A stretch of DNA of 64,000 bases, taken from DASZKW01 sp035552775 (GTDB taxonomy: Bacteria > Actinomycetota > Acidimicrobiia > Acidimicrobiales > Palsa-688). The stretch spans positions 15,819 through 79,818 of the forward strand of contig DASZKW010000104.1 of assembly GCA_035552775.1 (NCBI GenBank). Direction: 5' to 3'. Below the pieces are notes generated by a model. It did no database searches and had not been told where the DNA came from. It saw nothing but the letters and a program-made list of their open reading frames with translations. Position numbers and translations under genes: made by a program. Below, one piece after another: positions 8,662 through 22,414 of the stretch. Within the stretch, counting starts at the first letter, position 1. Each line of letters begins with the position of its first letter.

Positions 8662-9057
8662 ATGGTGGCCGGGAGCCGGCGTGAAGCGCGCGAGCGCGCC
8701 CTCGGGCTCCTCTACGAAGCGGAGGTGAAAGGGCAGGCCCCCCGTGCCTTGCTCGACGGCCTGCCCGTCACGCCCGATGCCTTCGTGGTCGACGTCGTGC
8801 GGGGCGTCTCCTCCAATGCGGCGGAGATCGACCTTCTCATCGCCGGCCACAGCATCGACTGGGCGGTGGAGCGCATGCCGGCCGTGGACCGGGCCCTGCT
8901 GCGCATGGCCACCTTCGAGTTGATGGACCGCCCCGACGTCCCCACCGGCGCGGTGATCTCGGAGGCCGTGGAGCTGGCCAAGCAGTACTCGACGGAGGAA
9001 TCAGGGCGTTTCGTCAACGGCGTGCTCGCCGCCATCGCCGGCGCCGTCCGGCCCTAG
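8662..9057 (+). CDS. nusB: transcription antitermination factor NusB
   Basis: All-helical RNA-binding protein that joins NusE/S10 on boxA RNA during rRNA transcription. 131 residues, close to family size. Diagnostic stretches are SRREARERALGLLYEAE at the start, the central MPAVDRALLRMATFEL, and VISEAVELAKQYSTEESGRFVNGVLA at the end, which is the NusB signature. Only four bases separate it from efp. Its stop is two bases from the end of the convergent oppF, at the point where the conserved operon order breaks. Confidence 0.95.
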   Translation: MVAGSRREARERALGLLYEAEVKGQAPRALLDGLPVTPDAFVVDVVRGVSSNAAEIDLLIAGHSIDWAVERMPAVDRALLRMATFELMDRPDVPTGAVISEAVELAKQYSTEESGRFVNGVLAAIAGAVRP

Positions 9058-9059
9058 CA

Positions 9060-10061
9060 TCACCTTGGTGCGTCGAGCGGGAAGTGGCAGGCGACGAGGT
9101 GACCGGAGCGGACGGACCTGAGCGTTGGCTCGGTCGTGGTACAGCGCTCGGCAGCTATGGGGCATCGGGTCCGGTACCGGCATCCCGACGGCGGATCGGT
9201 CGGCGACGCCATCTCGCTCACCGGTGCCGAACGGGTTGCCCGGCGCTGCGTCGACGAGGCGTCGGTAGTCGGGACGGCCCGCACGAGTCCAGCGGTGTAA
9301 GGATGGGCGGGACGGCTGTATACCGATGCGCTGGGCCCTAGTTCGACCAGCTTGCCGAGATACATGACCCCGATTCGATCGGCGATGTAACGGACCACCG
9401 ACAGGTCGTGGGAGATGAACAGGTATGTCAGCCGGTGGGACCGCCGCAGCTCGTTCATCAGGTTGAGGATCTGGGCCCGGATCGACACGTCGAGCGCCGA
9501 GACCGGTTCGTCGGCCACGATGAGCTGGGGGCGCAACGCGAGGGCTCTCGCCAGGGCCACCCGCTGGCGCTGACCGCCGGAGAGTTCGTGAGGATGGCGG
9601 TGAGCGACATCGGGAGCCAAGCCGACCTCGTTGAGCAAGTCGATGACGTGGGCGCGGCGTTGCTTGCGGGTGTCGACATGCTGGGCGGCCAGCGGCTCGG
9701 CGATGATGGGTCCGACCCGCATCCGAGGGTCGAGCGATGTGAAGGCGTCTTGGAAGACCGGCTGGACGAGGCGGCGGGCCTCACGCAGGGGCCGGCGCGA
9801 CAGTGAGCCGAGAACCAAGCCGTGGACCCGTACCTCGCCAGCGGTGGGCGTCTCTAGTGCGAGCACCATTCGCGCGAGCGTCGTCTTGCCGCTGCCGGAC
9901 TCGCCTACCAGCCCAAATGTCTCGGCGGCGTGGATAGCGAACGACACGCCTGACACCGCGTCTATACGACGGAGCGTCCGCCCCAAACGGCTCGCCCCGG
10001 GCAGAGGAAAATGTTTGACCACATCCTGGACCTCCAGCGTCGGGCTCGCCTCGGAGGTCAT
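9060..10061 (-). CDS. oppF: oligopeptide ABC transporter, ATP-binding protein OppF
   Basis: One of the two ATPases of a peptide importer. 333 residues. Walker A GESGSGKTT (53-61), Q-loop FQDAFTSLDPR, signature LSGGQRQR (160-167), Walker B LIVADEP (180-186) and H-loop ISHDL are intact. The C-terminal oligopeptide/dipeptide domain follows, with PAHPYTAGL and the Cys pair of CRYRTRCPIAAERC that in relatives binds an iron-sulfur cluster. Its ATG overlaps the oppD stop by 4 nt. Last gene of the minus-strand opp operon. Confidence 0.9.
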   Translation of the reverse strand: MTSEASPTLEVQDVVKHFPLPGASRLGRTLRRIDAVSGVSFAIHAAETFGLVGESGSGKTTLARMVLALETPTAGEVRVHGLVLGSLSRRPLREARRLVQPVFQDAFTSLDPRMRVGPIIAEPLAAQHVDTRKQRRAHVIDLLNEVGLAPDVAHRHPHELSGGQRQRVALARALALRPQLIVADEPVSALDVSIRAQILNLMNELRRSHRLTYLFISHDLSVVRYIADRIGVMYLGKLVELGPSASVYSRPAHPYTAGLVRAVPTTDASSTQRRATRSAPVSEMASPTDPPSGCRYRTRCPIAAERCTTTEPTLRSVRSGHLVACHFPLDAPR

Positions 10062-11095
10062 GGGGGCGCCTGTTGGTCGATACCCAGGGGATGATGGCAG
10101 GCGAAGAAGTGACCCGTCCCGAGAGGGTCGTCAAGCGACGGTTGCTCCACCCGGCAGACCTCGGTGCTGTACCGGCACCGGGGAGCGAAGCGGCACCCTG
10201 GCGGGAAGGCGGACGGCTCGGGGGGGACGCCGGGAATGGTCGGAAGCACCTGGCCGGCGTCGGCATCCAGACTAGGGATCAACGCCAGGAGCGCTGCTGT
10301 GTAGGGGTGTCGGCACGCGGCGAACAGATTGGCAGTGCCGGCATTTTCGACCACCTGCCCGGCGTACATCACCACCACGCGGTCGCAACGGCTGGCGATC
10401 ACCCCCATGTCATGGGTGATGAGCAACAAAGCCATACCCAAACGTTGCTCGAGGTCGTCGAGCAGATCGAGGATCTGAGCTTGGATGGTCACGTCCAGGG
10501 CCGTGGTCGGCTCGTCGGCGATCAGCAGTTCAGCTCCGCCCGCCAGGGCCATGGCGATCATGACCCGCTGACGTTGGCCGCCCGAGAGCTGGTGTGGGTA
10601 GGTCTTGAGCCGCTCAGCAGGCCGGGGAAAGCCGACCATGGAGAGCAGCTCCACGACCCGGCGTTCAGTCTCCGCCCGAGACCCGCCTGAGTGTACGCGA
10701 ACCGCTTCCGCCACTTGTCGCCCAATGGTCATCGTGGGAGTGAGCGAGCTCATCGGATCTTGAAAGATCATCGCCACCTCCCGAGCGCGGATCTTCCGCA
10801 TCCCGGCGTCTCCCAGGGGCACCAAGTCACGCCCGTTGATCAGGATCTGGCCCGAGACGATCTCCACCGAGGGCGGCAGCAGCTTCAGTATCGACAGAGC
10901 GGTCATGGACTTGCCGGATCCGGACTCGCCGACGAGGCCTACCGAAGTGGCCCTCCCGATCCGCAGCGACACCCCGTCTACCAGCGGCACTACAGCGCGG
11001 CGTTGCCGCACGGCGGCGACCAGGTCTCGGATCTCGAGGACGTCGGTCGCCACGTGTGGCGCGCCAGTTGGTCGCCGTTGTCGTCCCGGTATCAT
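10058..11095 (-). CDS. oppD: oligopeptide ABC transporter, ATP-binding protein OppD
   Basis: Second ATPase of the importer, 345 residues from ATG 11095, which shares one base with the oppC stop (TGATG). The frame stays open further upstream inside oppC, but that part has no coding look. Walker A GESGSGKS (56-63), Q-loop FQDPMSSLTP (111-120), signature LSGGQRQR (170-177), Walker B LLIADEP (190-196). C-terminal domain with CRHPYTAALL, GCRFAPRC and a further Cys pair. Couples ATP hydrolysis to OppB/OppC. Confidence 0.92.
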   Translation of the reverse strand: MIPGRQRRPTGAPHVATDVLEIRDLVAAVRQRRAVVPLVDGVSLRIGRATSVGLVGESGSGKSMTALSILKLLPPSVEIVSGQILINGRDLVPLGDAGMRKIRAREVAMIFQDPMSSLTPTMTIGRQVAEAVRVHSGGSRAETERRVVELLSMVGFPRPAERLKTYPHQLSGGQRQRVMIAMALAGGAELLIADEPTTALDVTIQAQILDLLDDLEQRLGMALLLITHDMGVIASRCDRVVVMYAGQVVENAGTANLFAACRHPYTAALLALIPSLDADAGQVLPTIPGVPPEPSAFPPGCRFAPRCRYSTEVCRVEQPSLDDPLGTGHFFACHHPLGIDQQAPP

Positions 11096-11991
11096 CACGA
11101 CAGGACGTGGCGCTGGACCCGCGGGTCGAGCGCATCGCGCAGGCCGTCGCCGGCAAGGTTGCACAACAACGCAACCAGTGTGATGGCTGCACCTGGGTAC
11201 GCCAGCAGCTGGGGCGCTTGGTCGAGGTACGCCCGGGCGTCCGCAATCATCGCCCCCCACTCCGGGGTCGGCTGGGGCACGCCCAGGCCGAGGAACGACA
11301 GCGCGGCGAGGGCCAGGAGGATATGGGCCATCTCCAGCATCACCAACACGACCGAGGGCCCGGCGACATTGGGCAGCACATGGCGAATGATGATTCGCGT
11401 GCCCGACGAACCAGTTGCCCTCGCCGCATCGACGTAGGGACGCTGACGGATCGACAAGACCATGCTGCGGACGACCCGGGCGTAGCCGGTCCACCACACG
11501 GCGATCACCGCCAGCACCAGGTGGATCAGCCCGGGCCCTAGTAGGCCGGCCACCGCCAACGCCAGGATGAAGCCTGGCAGGGCCAGGAGTGCGTCGACGA
11601 TGCGCATCAGAACCTGGTCGACGACACCCCCGACGAACCCGGCGACCAGACCCACGACCAAGCCGATAACTGAGGCGCTAACTGCCGCCAGCAAAGTCAG
11701 GCCGAGGGAGATGCGGGTCCCGTAGAGTATCCGGGTGAACTCGTCACGTCCTAACTCATCGGTACCGAAGAGGTGATGCAGGCTGGGTGCGGCGAAGCGC
11801 TGGGAGAAGTTGGTTGCGTCCGGCGCCGCCGGGGCCAGGAGAGGCGCGAAGAGCGCGGCGAGGGCGATCACCCCGATAGGGACACCCCATAAGGCCAGCG
11901 TGCGGTATGCCACGGGGCTGCGATTCCGGACAAGGCCGGGTGGCGCCGCATCGGACGACACGTTGCTGGCCGGGTCATCGAGGGTCGTCAC
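11095..11991 (-). CDS. oppC: oligopeptide ABC transporter permease OppC
   Basis: 298-residue inner-membrane permease with an N-terminal helix (LALWGVPIGVIALAALFAPLL), a periplasmic region with the OppC-type HLFGTDELGRDEFTRILYGTR, then five more helices. The cytoplasmic EAA loop that docks on the ATPase reads YVDAARATGSSGTRIIIRH. Start 11991 is 5 nt after the oppB stop; end overlaps oppD. Transport of peptides is likely, nickel or other ligands possible in this family. Confidence 0.9.
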   Translation of the reverse strand: MTTLDDPASNVSSDAAPPGLVRNRSPVAYRTLALWGVPIGVIALAALFAPLLAPAAPDATNFSQRFAAPSLHHLFGTDELGRDEFTRILYGTRISLGLTLLAAVSASVIGLVVGLVAGFVGGVVDQVLMRIVDALLALPGFILALAVAGLLGPGLIHLVLAVIAVWWTGYARVVRSMVLSIRQRPYVDAARATGSSGTRIIIRHVLPNVAGPSVVLVMLEMAHILLALAALSFLGLGVPQPTPEWGAMIADARAYLDQAPQLLAYPGAAITLVALLCNLAGDGLRDALDPRVQRHVLS

Positions 11992-11995
11992 CGCT

Positions 11996-12934
11996 TCACC
12001 GCTCGGCCAGCCTGATCCGAGGGTCCAAGAGTCGATAGGCCAAGTCGACCCCCAGGTTTAGCAACAAAAAGGCGGTGCCGGCCAAAGCGACCAGGCCCTC
12101 GATCGTCGGGTAATCCCGCTGGGTTACGGCCTGTTCGAATAGCTGTCCCAAGCCCGGCCAGGCGAAGATCGTCTCCACGATCACCGACCCTGCCAGGAGA
12201 TACCCGAGCAGCGTGCCGAACACGGTGATGACCGGTAGGGAGGCGCCAGGCAGGGCGTGGCGGCGCACGACCTGGGATACGGTGAGACCCTTGGCTCGTG
12301 CGGTGCGAATGTAATCCTCGCCCATCACTTCGAGGAGACTGGCTCGCATTAGCCGGGATGCGGTGGCGATGCCACCAGCAGCTAGGGACACCGCGGGCAG
12401 CACCAGCCCCGCGGTGCTGCGCCCGGCAACCGGAAGGAGGTGGAGTCGGGTGGCAAAGATCTCGATGAGCAGGTAGGCGAGGAAGAATCCGGGGAGCGAG
12501 GCCACGACCAGGCTGCCCACCCTCAGGACGTGGTCGACCAAGGTGCCCCGGCGGACCGCGGCGACCACGCCGAGTGGCACAGCCAACAGGACGGTCAGGA
12601 TCATCGCCACCGCAGCTAGCTCCGCGGTGGCTACAAAATGGTTGTCAATCTCGAATACCACCGGCTTTTCCAGGGTGAAGGACTGTCCTAGGTCCCCGTG
12701 AACGGCGCCCTCGACCCACGACACGTACTGGGCGACAAAGGGACGGTCGAGCCCCAGTTCGTGACGGGCGCGGGCGACATCGGCGTTGGTCACCTGCCCG
12801 GTCGTGGAGTGCAGACGAGCAAACTGCTCGGCGGGGTCGCCCGGTGCGAGCGCTTCCAGGATCATTATCGCCAGCACCAGCATCAGCAGCGTGGGAACGA
12901 TCACCAGCACGCGGCGCAGCGCGTATCGGCCCAT
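11996..12934 (-). CDS. oppB: oligopeptide ABC transporter permease OppB
   Basis: 312-residue permease starting MGRYALRRVLVIVPTLLML, the usual OppB/DppB N-terminal helix. LGLDRPFVAQY and GDLGQSF are family motifs of the periplasmic part; EAA loop YIRTARAKGLTVSQVVRRHAL is complete. Six hydrophobic segments. It begins 5 nt after oppA ends and 5 nt before oppC begins, so a tight operon oppA-B-C-D-F. Confidence 0.9.
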   Translation of the reverse strand: MGRYALRRVLVIVPTLLMLVLAIMILEALAPGDPAEQFARLHSTTGQVTNADVARARHELGLDRPFVAQYVSWVEGAVHGDLGQSFTLEKPVVFEIDNHFVATAELAAVAMILTVLLAVPLGVVAAVRRGTLVDHVLRVGSLVVASLPGFFLAYLLIEIFATRLHLLPVAGRSTAGLVLPAVSLAAGGIATASRLMRASLLEVMGEDYIRTARAKGLTVSQVVRRHALPGASLPVITVFGTLLGYLLAGSVIVETIFAWPGLGQLFEQAVTQRDYPTIEGLVALAGTAFLLLNLGVDLAYRLLDPRIRLAER

Positions 12935-12938
12935 AGAC

Positions 12939-14600
12939 CTATGTCGTGTACTTGACCAGGGAGGTCCAAAGCTGGTTGGTCTGGGATGGGTGGGGATCAG
13001 AAAGGTTGACCTGGCTTATCATGGCATAGAGGCGCCGCACGCCGGCTACTGGGACCACGATGTAGTCCTGGTTGATCAGCATCTGCTGCATCTGGGCAGA
13101 GGCTTGCTGCACGGCGCCGACCGTCGTGGCATCGAGGGCTGTCACCGCCAGTTGGTCGAAGGCGGTGCCGGGGGCGAAGTCGGCGGTGCCTGGGTTTTTT
13201 GAGTACATCCGCAGCACCGGCAGGAATGCCGGATTGCCATCGTTCTGGTTGGGGATCTCCAGGTCGAGGTCGAACGCCCCACTCTTGTAGTAGTTGTTGT
13301 AAGTGGGCGTATCAGCTGCGGCCATGATATTGGCTTGGATCCCCACCTGTTTCATCTCCGACTGTAGGAACTGGAATGACAACGGGGTTACCGCCGCCCA
13401 TCCGATCAAGTCAAGGCTCAACGTTCGGCCGCCTCTGGTACGGATACCGTTGGCGCCCATCTTCCAGCCGGCGGCGTCCAAGACCTGGCCGGCCTTCTGC
13501 GGGTCGTGGGGCACGGGGGCGACCAGGTTGGCATAGGGGCCGAGGATCGCCGCTGGTGCCATCAACCGCCCCGGATCGGCGTTGCCGTCGAACGCGGTGG
13601 AGACGTAAGCGTTGCGGTCGATGGACATCGAAACAGCCTGACGAACCGCTATTTCGGCGCCAAGGTCGTGAGGCTTGTTACCCTTCTTGTCGATGTAGAT
13701 GAGCTGATTCTCGCCCGCCTTTGCGCTAACGACGTGGAATCCCCGGGTATTCTTGACGGTGGCGACGGACTGCGGCGGAATGTCCAAGACGAAGTCGACC
13801 TGGCCGGATTGCAGCGCCTGGACGCGTGTTTGGTCGTCCGACAGGAACCGGATGGCCATCTGGTGAGCGCTCGGCTTGGTCCCCCAGTACTGCTCAAAGC
13901 GGTTGAGCGTGACCGACTGGTTCGGCGTGTAGCTGACGACCTGGAACGGTCCGCTGCCAACCGGCGGAGATGAATCGAAGTTTTTGCCGTTCGGCACGAT
14001 CGCGCCCTCGGGGTGCACGATCTGCTCGGGTAGCCGCAGGTTCGGTATCACGGGCACGAAGTCGACGGTGAAGTCGTCGACCTTCCGGACTGAGTTGGGG
14101 CCGAGCGTGCTACTCACCGTCCCCAGGGTCTTGCCGAGGTGTTGTCGCTTGCCCCACGTCCAGACGACGTCGTCGGCGGTCATCGCAGAGCCGTCGTGAA
14201 ACTTCACGCCCTGGCGCAGGTGGAACCGCCAGGTAGACGGCGGGATCAACTCCCAACTGAGGGCGAGCCCGGGCTGAAGCCTGAAGTCCGACGCGAGGTA
14301 GATCAGAGGCTCGTAGACGTTGACGTTGAGGGGATAGGCGAAGGTGGTGGACTTCGCTCCGGTGCCTTGCACGGGCCACTGGTCTTCGCCGGCGGCCATT
14401 CGAATGATGGCTTGAAGGTCCGCGGTACGGGCGCGGGTCGGGGCAGGAGCCGAGGCGGGGCCAGACGACGTCCCGCACGCGGCGAGCAGCGCAGCGGCGC
14501 TCGGCGCGGAGATCCCCAGCGCTAGAGCCTTGGCGAAGAACGCTCTACGAGACATCGCGCCACTCAGGTATCCGCGTAGAAGCGGTTCCGGCTCGTTCAC
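12939..14600 (-). CDS. oppA: oligopeptide ABC transporter substrate-binding lipoprotein OppA
   Basis: Extracellular peptide-binding protein of SBP family 5. I start it at GTG 14600 because GGAGG sits 5 nt ahead; ATG 14612 overlaps that ribosome site and is less likely. 553 residues. A Tat-type signal carries SRRAFF (Arg18-Arg19), a hydrophobic stretch and a lipobox LLAAC with lipid-anchored Cys42. The mature part shows the family order: NVYEPLIY, the WRFHLRQGVKFHDGSAMTADDV stretch typical of OppA/DppA, and GSGPFQV. A twin-arginine lipoprotein signal is common in actinobacteria. First gene of the opp operon; no regulator is adjacent. Confidence 0.88.
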   Translation of the reverse strand: MNEPEPLLRGYLSGAMSRRAFFAKALALGISAPSAAALLAACGTSSGPASAPAPTRARTADLQAIIRMAAGEDQWPVQGTGAKSTTFAYPLNVNVYEPLIYLASDFRLQPGLALSWELIPPSTWRFHLRQGVKFHDGSAMTADDVVWTWGKRQHLGKTLGTVSSTLGPNSVRKVDDFTVDFVPVIPNLRLPEQIVHPEGAIVPNGKNFDSSPPVGSGPFQVVSYTPNQSVTLNRFEQYWGTKPSAHQMAIRFLSDDQTRVQALQSGQVDFVLDIPPQSVATVKNTRGFHVVSAKAGENQLIYIDKKGNKPHDLGAEIAVRQAVSMSIDRNAYVSTAFDGNADPGRLMAPAAILGPYANLVAPVPHDPQKAGQVLDAAGWKMGANGIRTRGGRTLSLDLIGWAAVTPLSFQFLQSEMKQVGIQANIMAAADTPTYNNYYKSGAFDLDLEIPNQNDGNPAFLPVLRMYSKNPGTADFAPGTAFDQLAVTALDATTVGAVQQASAQMQQMLINQDYIVVPVAGVRRLYAMISQVNLSDPHPSQTNQLWTSLVKYTT

Positions 14601-14834
14601 GTTGACCTCCATCGTTGGAACACCGACGGGGCAACGTAGGACATCAAGGTGCACCCGGCAATAGGGGCAGTTTGCATATAGCGGGCCACGGCGGCCCACC
14701 CAGGTCCCCGACGCGGTCAACGCGACGATGGCCAGGGCCGTCAACAAGGTCTCGTCTTTCGAGTGCCACGGCTCGAAGGCCGGCGTCGTGTGTCCTGACT
14801 TGGAGCCTGCAAGCCCTGGTGTCCCCTGGATAGG
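14601..14834. other. intergenic region upstream of oppA
   Basis: The minus strand is open across this stretch, but I see no start with a ribosome site and no family resemblance, so I treat it as the oppA 5' region. It contains a CxxC pair in one frame (ANCPYCRVH), which may be a relic. No tRNA or strong terminator seen. Confidence 0.4.
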
Positions 14835-14840
14835 TATCCT
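14835..14840 (+). promoter_or_regulatory. candidate -10 box of the antitoxin-like ORF
   Basis: TATCCT, followed by the GAGGAG ribosome site (14843-14848) and TTG start 6 nt further on. The same TATCCT hexamer precedes def at 41114. Confidence 0.35.
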
Positions 14841-14854
14841 TTGAGGAGTCTGAT

Positions 14855-15004
14855 TTGACATCCCTGAAGGTCCCATCGGAGGTACGTGACCGCTTCGCCA
14901 CAGCTGCCAAGGTCCGCGGGTTGACCGTACGTGCTTTCGGCGCCGCCGACCAATCCACCCTCACCGCCGTCGACGACTGGCTCCGCCGCCTCACTGGGCT
15001 GTAG
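14855..15004 (+). CDS. small antitoxin-like protein, possibly degenerate
   Basis: A 49-residue ORF missed by length cut-offs. TTG start with a good GAGGAG site at 6 nt. The N-terminal half reads SLKVPSEVRDRFATAAKVRG followed by LTVRA, which is the pattern of ribbon-helix-helix type antitoxins of type II systems (beta strand, then VPxEVRDRxA helix, then GxTVRA). After residue 27 the expected ALL..L helix is replaced by FGAADQSTLTAVDDWLRRL, so the C-terminal half may be altered. No toxin gene lies next to it. It points away from oppA and toward the 3' end of the large carboxylase gene. Confidence 0.4.
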   Translation: MTSLKVPSEVRDRFATAAKVRGLTVRAFGAADQSTLTAVDDWLRRLTGL

Positions 15005-15134
15005 ACCACGACAGCCGGGCACGTAGCGGTGCTCGGGACGCTCCACTCCCAACGAGGTCTGCGCGGCGCGCCTTCGCCCCCGACAGTTGCCGTAGCAAGC
15101 CGTGGCGGTCGGTCTGGCTGGCTGAACGGCTCCC

Positions 15135-20657
<5,523 letters not shown>

Positions 20658-20691
20658 CTTTGTCCTCCTCATCATGCTTCCACCTGGACGC

Positions 20692-20697
20692 TATGCT
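20692..20697 (+). promoter_or_regulatory. candidate -10 box of the pyr operon
   Basis: TATGCT. A transcript starting about 7 nt downstream would begin with the PyrR-type hairpin at 20708. No convincing -35 is seen. Confidence 0.4.
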
Positions 20698-20707
20698 TGT
20701 TGCCTGA

Positions 20708-20738
20708 CCGTGAAGCTGGTCCGGTGAGGCCAGCACGG
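20708..20738 (+). promoter_or_regulatory. PyrR-binding RNA hairpin in the pyrR leader
   Basis: The RNA folds into lower stem CCGT/ACGG (20708-20711 with 20735-20738), a 5'-side purine bulge GAA (20712-20714), upper stem of seven pairs GCTGGTC/GGCCAGC (one G-U) and the hexaloop CGGTGA (20722-20727). The known PyrR recognition element is a purine bulge plus a CNGNGA hexaloop; this matches. The hairpin ends two bases before the AGGAGG ribosome site of pyrR, so bound PyrR could block translation, as reported for mycobacteria. Confidence 0.7.
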
Positions 20739-20748
20739 CAGGAGGTGG

Positions 20749-21321
20749 ATGTTGGCCGAACGTGAACGTGCTCTTACGCCCCCTTACGGGGGCGTTTTCG
20801 TTGCCCGCTCCACGGTGATGGGCCCCGAGGATGTGCGCCGGGCGACGTGGCGCATGGCGCACGAGATCATCGAGCACAACCACGGGACCGACGACCTGGT
20901 GCTGATCGGCCTGCAGACCGGCGGGGTGTGGATCACCGGCCGCCTGGCCGAGGTGATAGACAGCGCCACCGGGGTGCACCTGCCGGTCGGCACCCTCGAC
21001 GTGGCCTTCTACCGCGACGACATCGGCCTGCGGCCGGTGCTGCCCGAAGCGGCCACCGACATACCCGTCGAGCTGACCGGTCGCCACGTCGTGCTGATCG
21101 ACGACGTGCTGTTCACCGGGCGCACGGTGCGCGCCGCTCTCAACGCCCTCGCCGACTACGGGCGTGCCCGGTCGGTGCAACTGGCGGTCATGGTCGACCG
21201 AGGCCACCGGGAGCTGCCGATCCGCCCCGACTACGTGGGGAAGAACCTGCCCACCCGGCGCGACGAGATGGTCGACGTGAGCGAGGCCGGCGTGCTCATC
21301 GGCGACGTGGTCAAGAAATGA
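20749..21321 (+). CDS. pyrR: bifunctional pyr operon regulator / uracil phosphoribosyltransferase PyrR
   Basis: Senses UMP and binds pyr leader RNA; also transfers phosphoribosyl to uracil. 190 residues from ATG 20749, which has a perfect AGGAGG at 4 nt. The PRPP loop reads VVLIDDVLFTGRTV (114-127), and GTLDVAFYRDD, VDRGHRELPIRPDYVGKN are PyrR signatures. The first about 23 residues have no counterpart in most PyrR proteins and contain an intrinsic terminator in their DNA (20776-20798). ATG 20818 would fit the family start but has no ribosome site. First gene of a nine-kilobase UMP operon; overlaps pyrB by 4 nt. Confidence 0.93.
   Translation: MLAERERALTPPYGGVFVARSTVMGPEDVRRATWRMAHEIIEHNHGTDDLVLIGLQTGGVWITGRLAEVIDSATGVHLPVGTLDVAFYRDDIGLRPVLPEAATDIPVELTGRHVVLIDDVLFTGRTVRAALNALADYGRARSVQLAVMVDRGHRELPIRPDYVGKNLPTRRDEMVDVSEAGVLIGDVVKK
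20776..20798 (+). terminator. intrinsic terminator inside the 5' end of pyrR
   Basis: Eight-pair stem ACGCCCCC/GGGGGCGT with loop TTAC, running into TTTT and then CGTT. It lies at codons 10-17 of pyrR, 38 nt after the PyrR-type hairpin. A ribosome translating from 20749 would cover it; an untranslated leader would let it form. Confidence 0.65.
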
Positions 21322-22373
21322 CCTCCAGGCACCTCCTGTCGGTCGCCGATCTCGGAGCCGGGGGGATAGCGGAGATCCTCGACCTGACCGACCGCTTCGT
21401 GGAGGTGAGTGCCCGCCCCATCCCGAGGGTGCCGGCGCTACGGGGCAAGACCGTGGTGTCTTTGTTCTTCGAGGACTCGACCCGTACCCGGCTCAGCTTC
21501 GAGACCGCGGCCAAGCGCCTGTCGGCGGACACCATGACCTTCACCGTCTCCTCCTCGTCGGTCAACAAGGGCGAGTCCCTGCGCGACACGGTCGAGACCA
21601 TCGAGGCCATGGGTGTGCACGCAGTGATCGTCCGTCACGCCGCAGCGGGGGTGCCCTGGCAGGTCGCCCGCTGGCTACAGGGCCCGAGCGGCCCTCTGAG
21701 CGGGGGGCAACGCCCGTCCGTGCTCAACGCCGGCGACGGCTGGCACGAACACCCGACACAGGCGCTGCTCGACTGCTACACGATCCGGCGCGAACGTGAG
21801 CTGCGGGGCGCCCCGCTGCCCGCCGGCCTACACCCGATGGCGGGATTGCACATCGGCATCGTCGGCGACATCCGCCATAGCCGGGTGGCGCGCTCCGACG
21901 TGCTGGCCTTCAGCGCCCTCGGAGCCCGGGTCAGCCTGATCGGGCCACCGACGCTGATGCCGCCGTCGCTAGCCGGTTGGCCCGTCGAGGTCACCCACGA
22001 CCTCGACACCATGCTCCCCAAGCTCGACGTGGTGTACCTGCTCCGGCTTCAGCGCGAACGGATGACCGAGTCGCTCCTGCCGTCGCTGCGTGAGTACACC
22101 GCCAACTACGGCCTGACAGGGGCCAGGGCCGACCACATGGCCGACGGGGCGCTCATAATGCACCCCGGTCCGGTCAACCGCGGGGTGGAGGTGGCGGCCG
22201 AGGTCGCCGACCGACCCGAGTCGGTGATCGTCCACCAGGTGGCCAACGGTGTCGCCGTGCGCATGGCCGTACTGTTCCGTCTGCTCGGCCAGGGCCCGAG
22301 CGGCCCCCTGAGCGGGAACCAGGGCCCGAGCGGCCCCCTGAGCGCGACGTCGGGCGTCGAGCATGCTGCTTAG
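21318..22373 (+). CDS. pyrB: aspartate carbamoyltransferase catalytic chain
   Basis: Condenses carbamoyl phosphate and aspartate to carbamoyl aspartate. 351 residues from ATG 21318 (ATGA overlap with pyrR). Carbamoyl-phosphate loop EDSTRTRLSFE, the second loop SSVNKGESLRDT, HPTQALLD and HPGPVNRG are intact. It is about 40 residues longer than usual because of in-frame repeat DNA: GPSGPLSG inserted just before VLNAGDGWHEHPTQ and two tandem copies near the C-terminus (QGPSGPLSGN). These fall in surface positions. No pyrI regulatory chain is present. Confidence 0.95.
   Translation: MTSRHLLSVADLGAGGIAEILDLTDRFVEVSARPIPRVPALRGKTVVSLFFEDSTRTRLSFETAAKRLSADTMTFTVSSSSVNKGESLRDTVETIEAMGVHAVIVRHAAAGVPWQVARWLQGPSGPLSGGQRPSVLNAGDGWHEHPTQALLDCYTIRRERELRGAPLPAGLHPMAGLHIGIVGDIRHSRVARSDVLAFSALGARVSLIGPPTLMPPSLAGWPVEVTHDLDTMLPKLDVVYLLRLQRERMTESLLPSLREYTANYGLTGARADHMADGALIMHPGPVNRGVEVAAEVADRPESVIVHQVANGVAVRMAVLFRLLGQGPSGPLSGNQGPSGPLSATSGVEHAA
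21678..21704 (+). repeat. in-frame repeat copy A (pyrB, internal)
   Basis: Single copy of the repeat with core CGAGCGGCCCTCTGAGCGG, one mismatch from the pyrB tail copies. Encodes QGPSGPLSG. Confidence 0.7.
22290..22347 (+). repeat. in-frame 30-nt tandem repeat (pyrB C-terminus)
   Basis: Two tandem 30-nt units (22290-22319 and 22320-22347), each with the core CGAGCGGCCCCCTGAGCG, encoding QGPSGPLSGN/QGPSGPLSAT. They add a tail after the last conserved helix of PyrB. Confidence 0.8.
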
Positions 22374-22401
22374 GCCGCCCACGCCGGCGCACCTCCCCCC
22401 G

Positions 22402-22414
22402 AGGGGGCCGCTCG
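22402..22414 (-). repeat. partial repeat copy at the pyrC start
   Basis: On the minus strand reads CGAGCGGCCCCCT, identical to the first 13 bases of the pyrB/rsmB repeat core, then diverges. It sits directly before the proposed GTG start of pyrC. Confidence 0.4.

Noticed and set aside
11096..11497. Upstream extension of the oppD frame
   Set aside because: Inside oppC, no conserved residues; ATG 11095 gives the normal OppD length.
20847..21317. Upstream extension of the pyrB frame
   Set aside because: Lies within pyrR in another frame and is Arg/Pro-rich; pyrB starts at ATG 21318.
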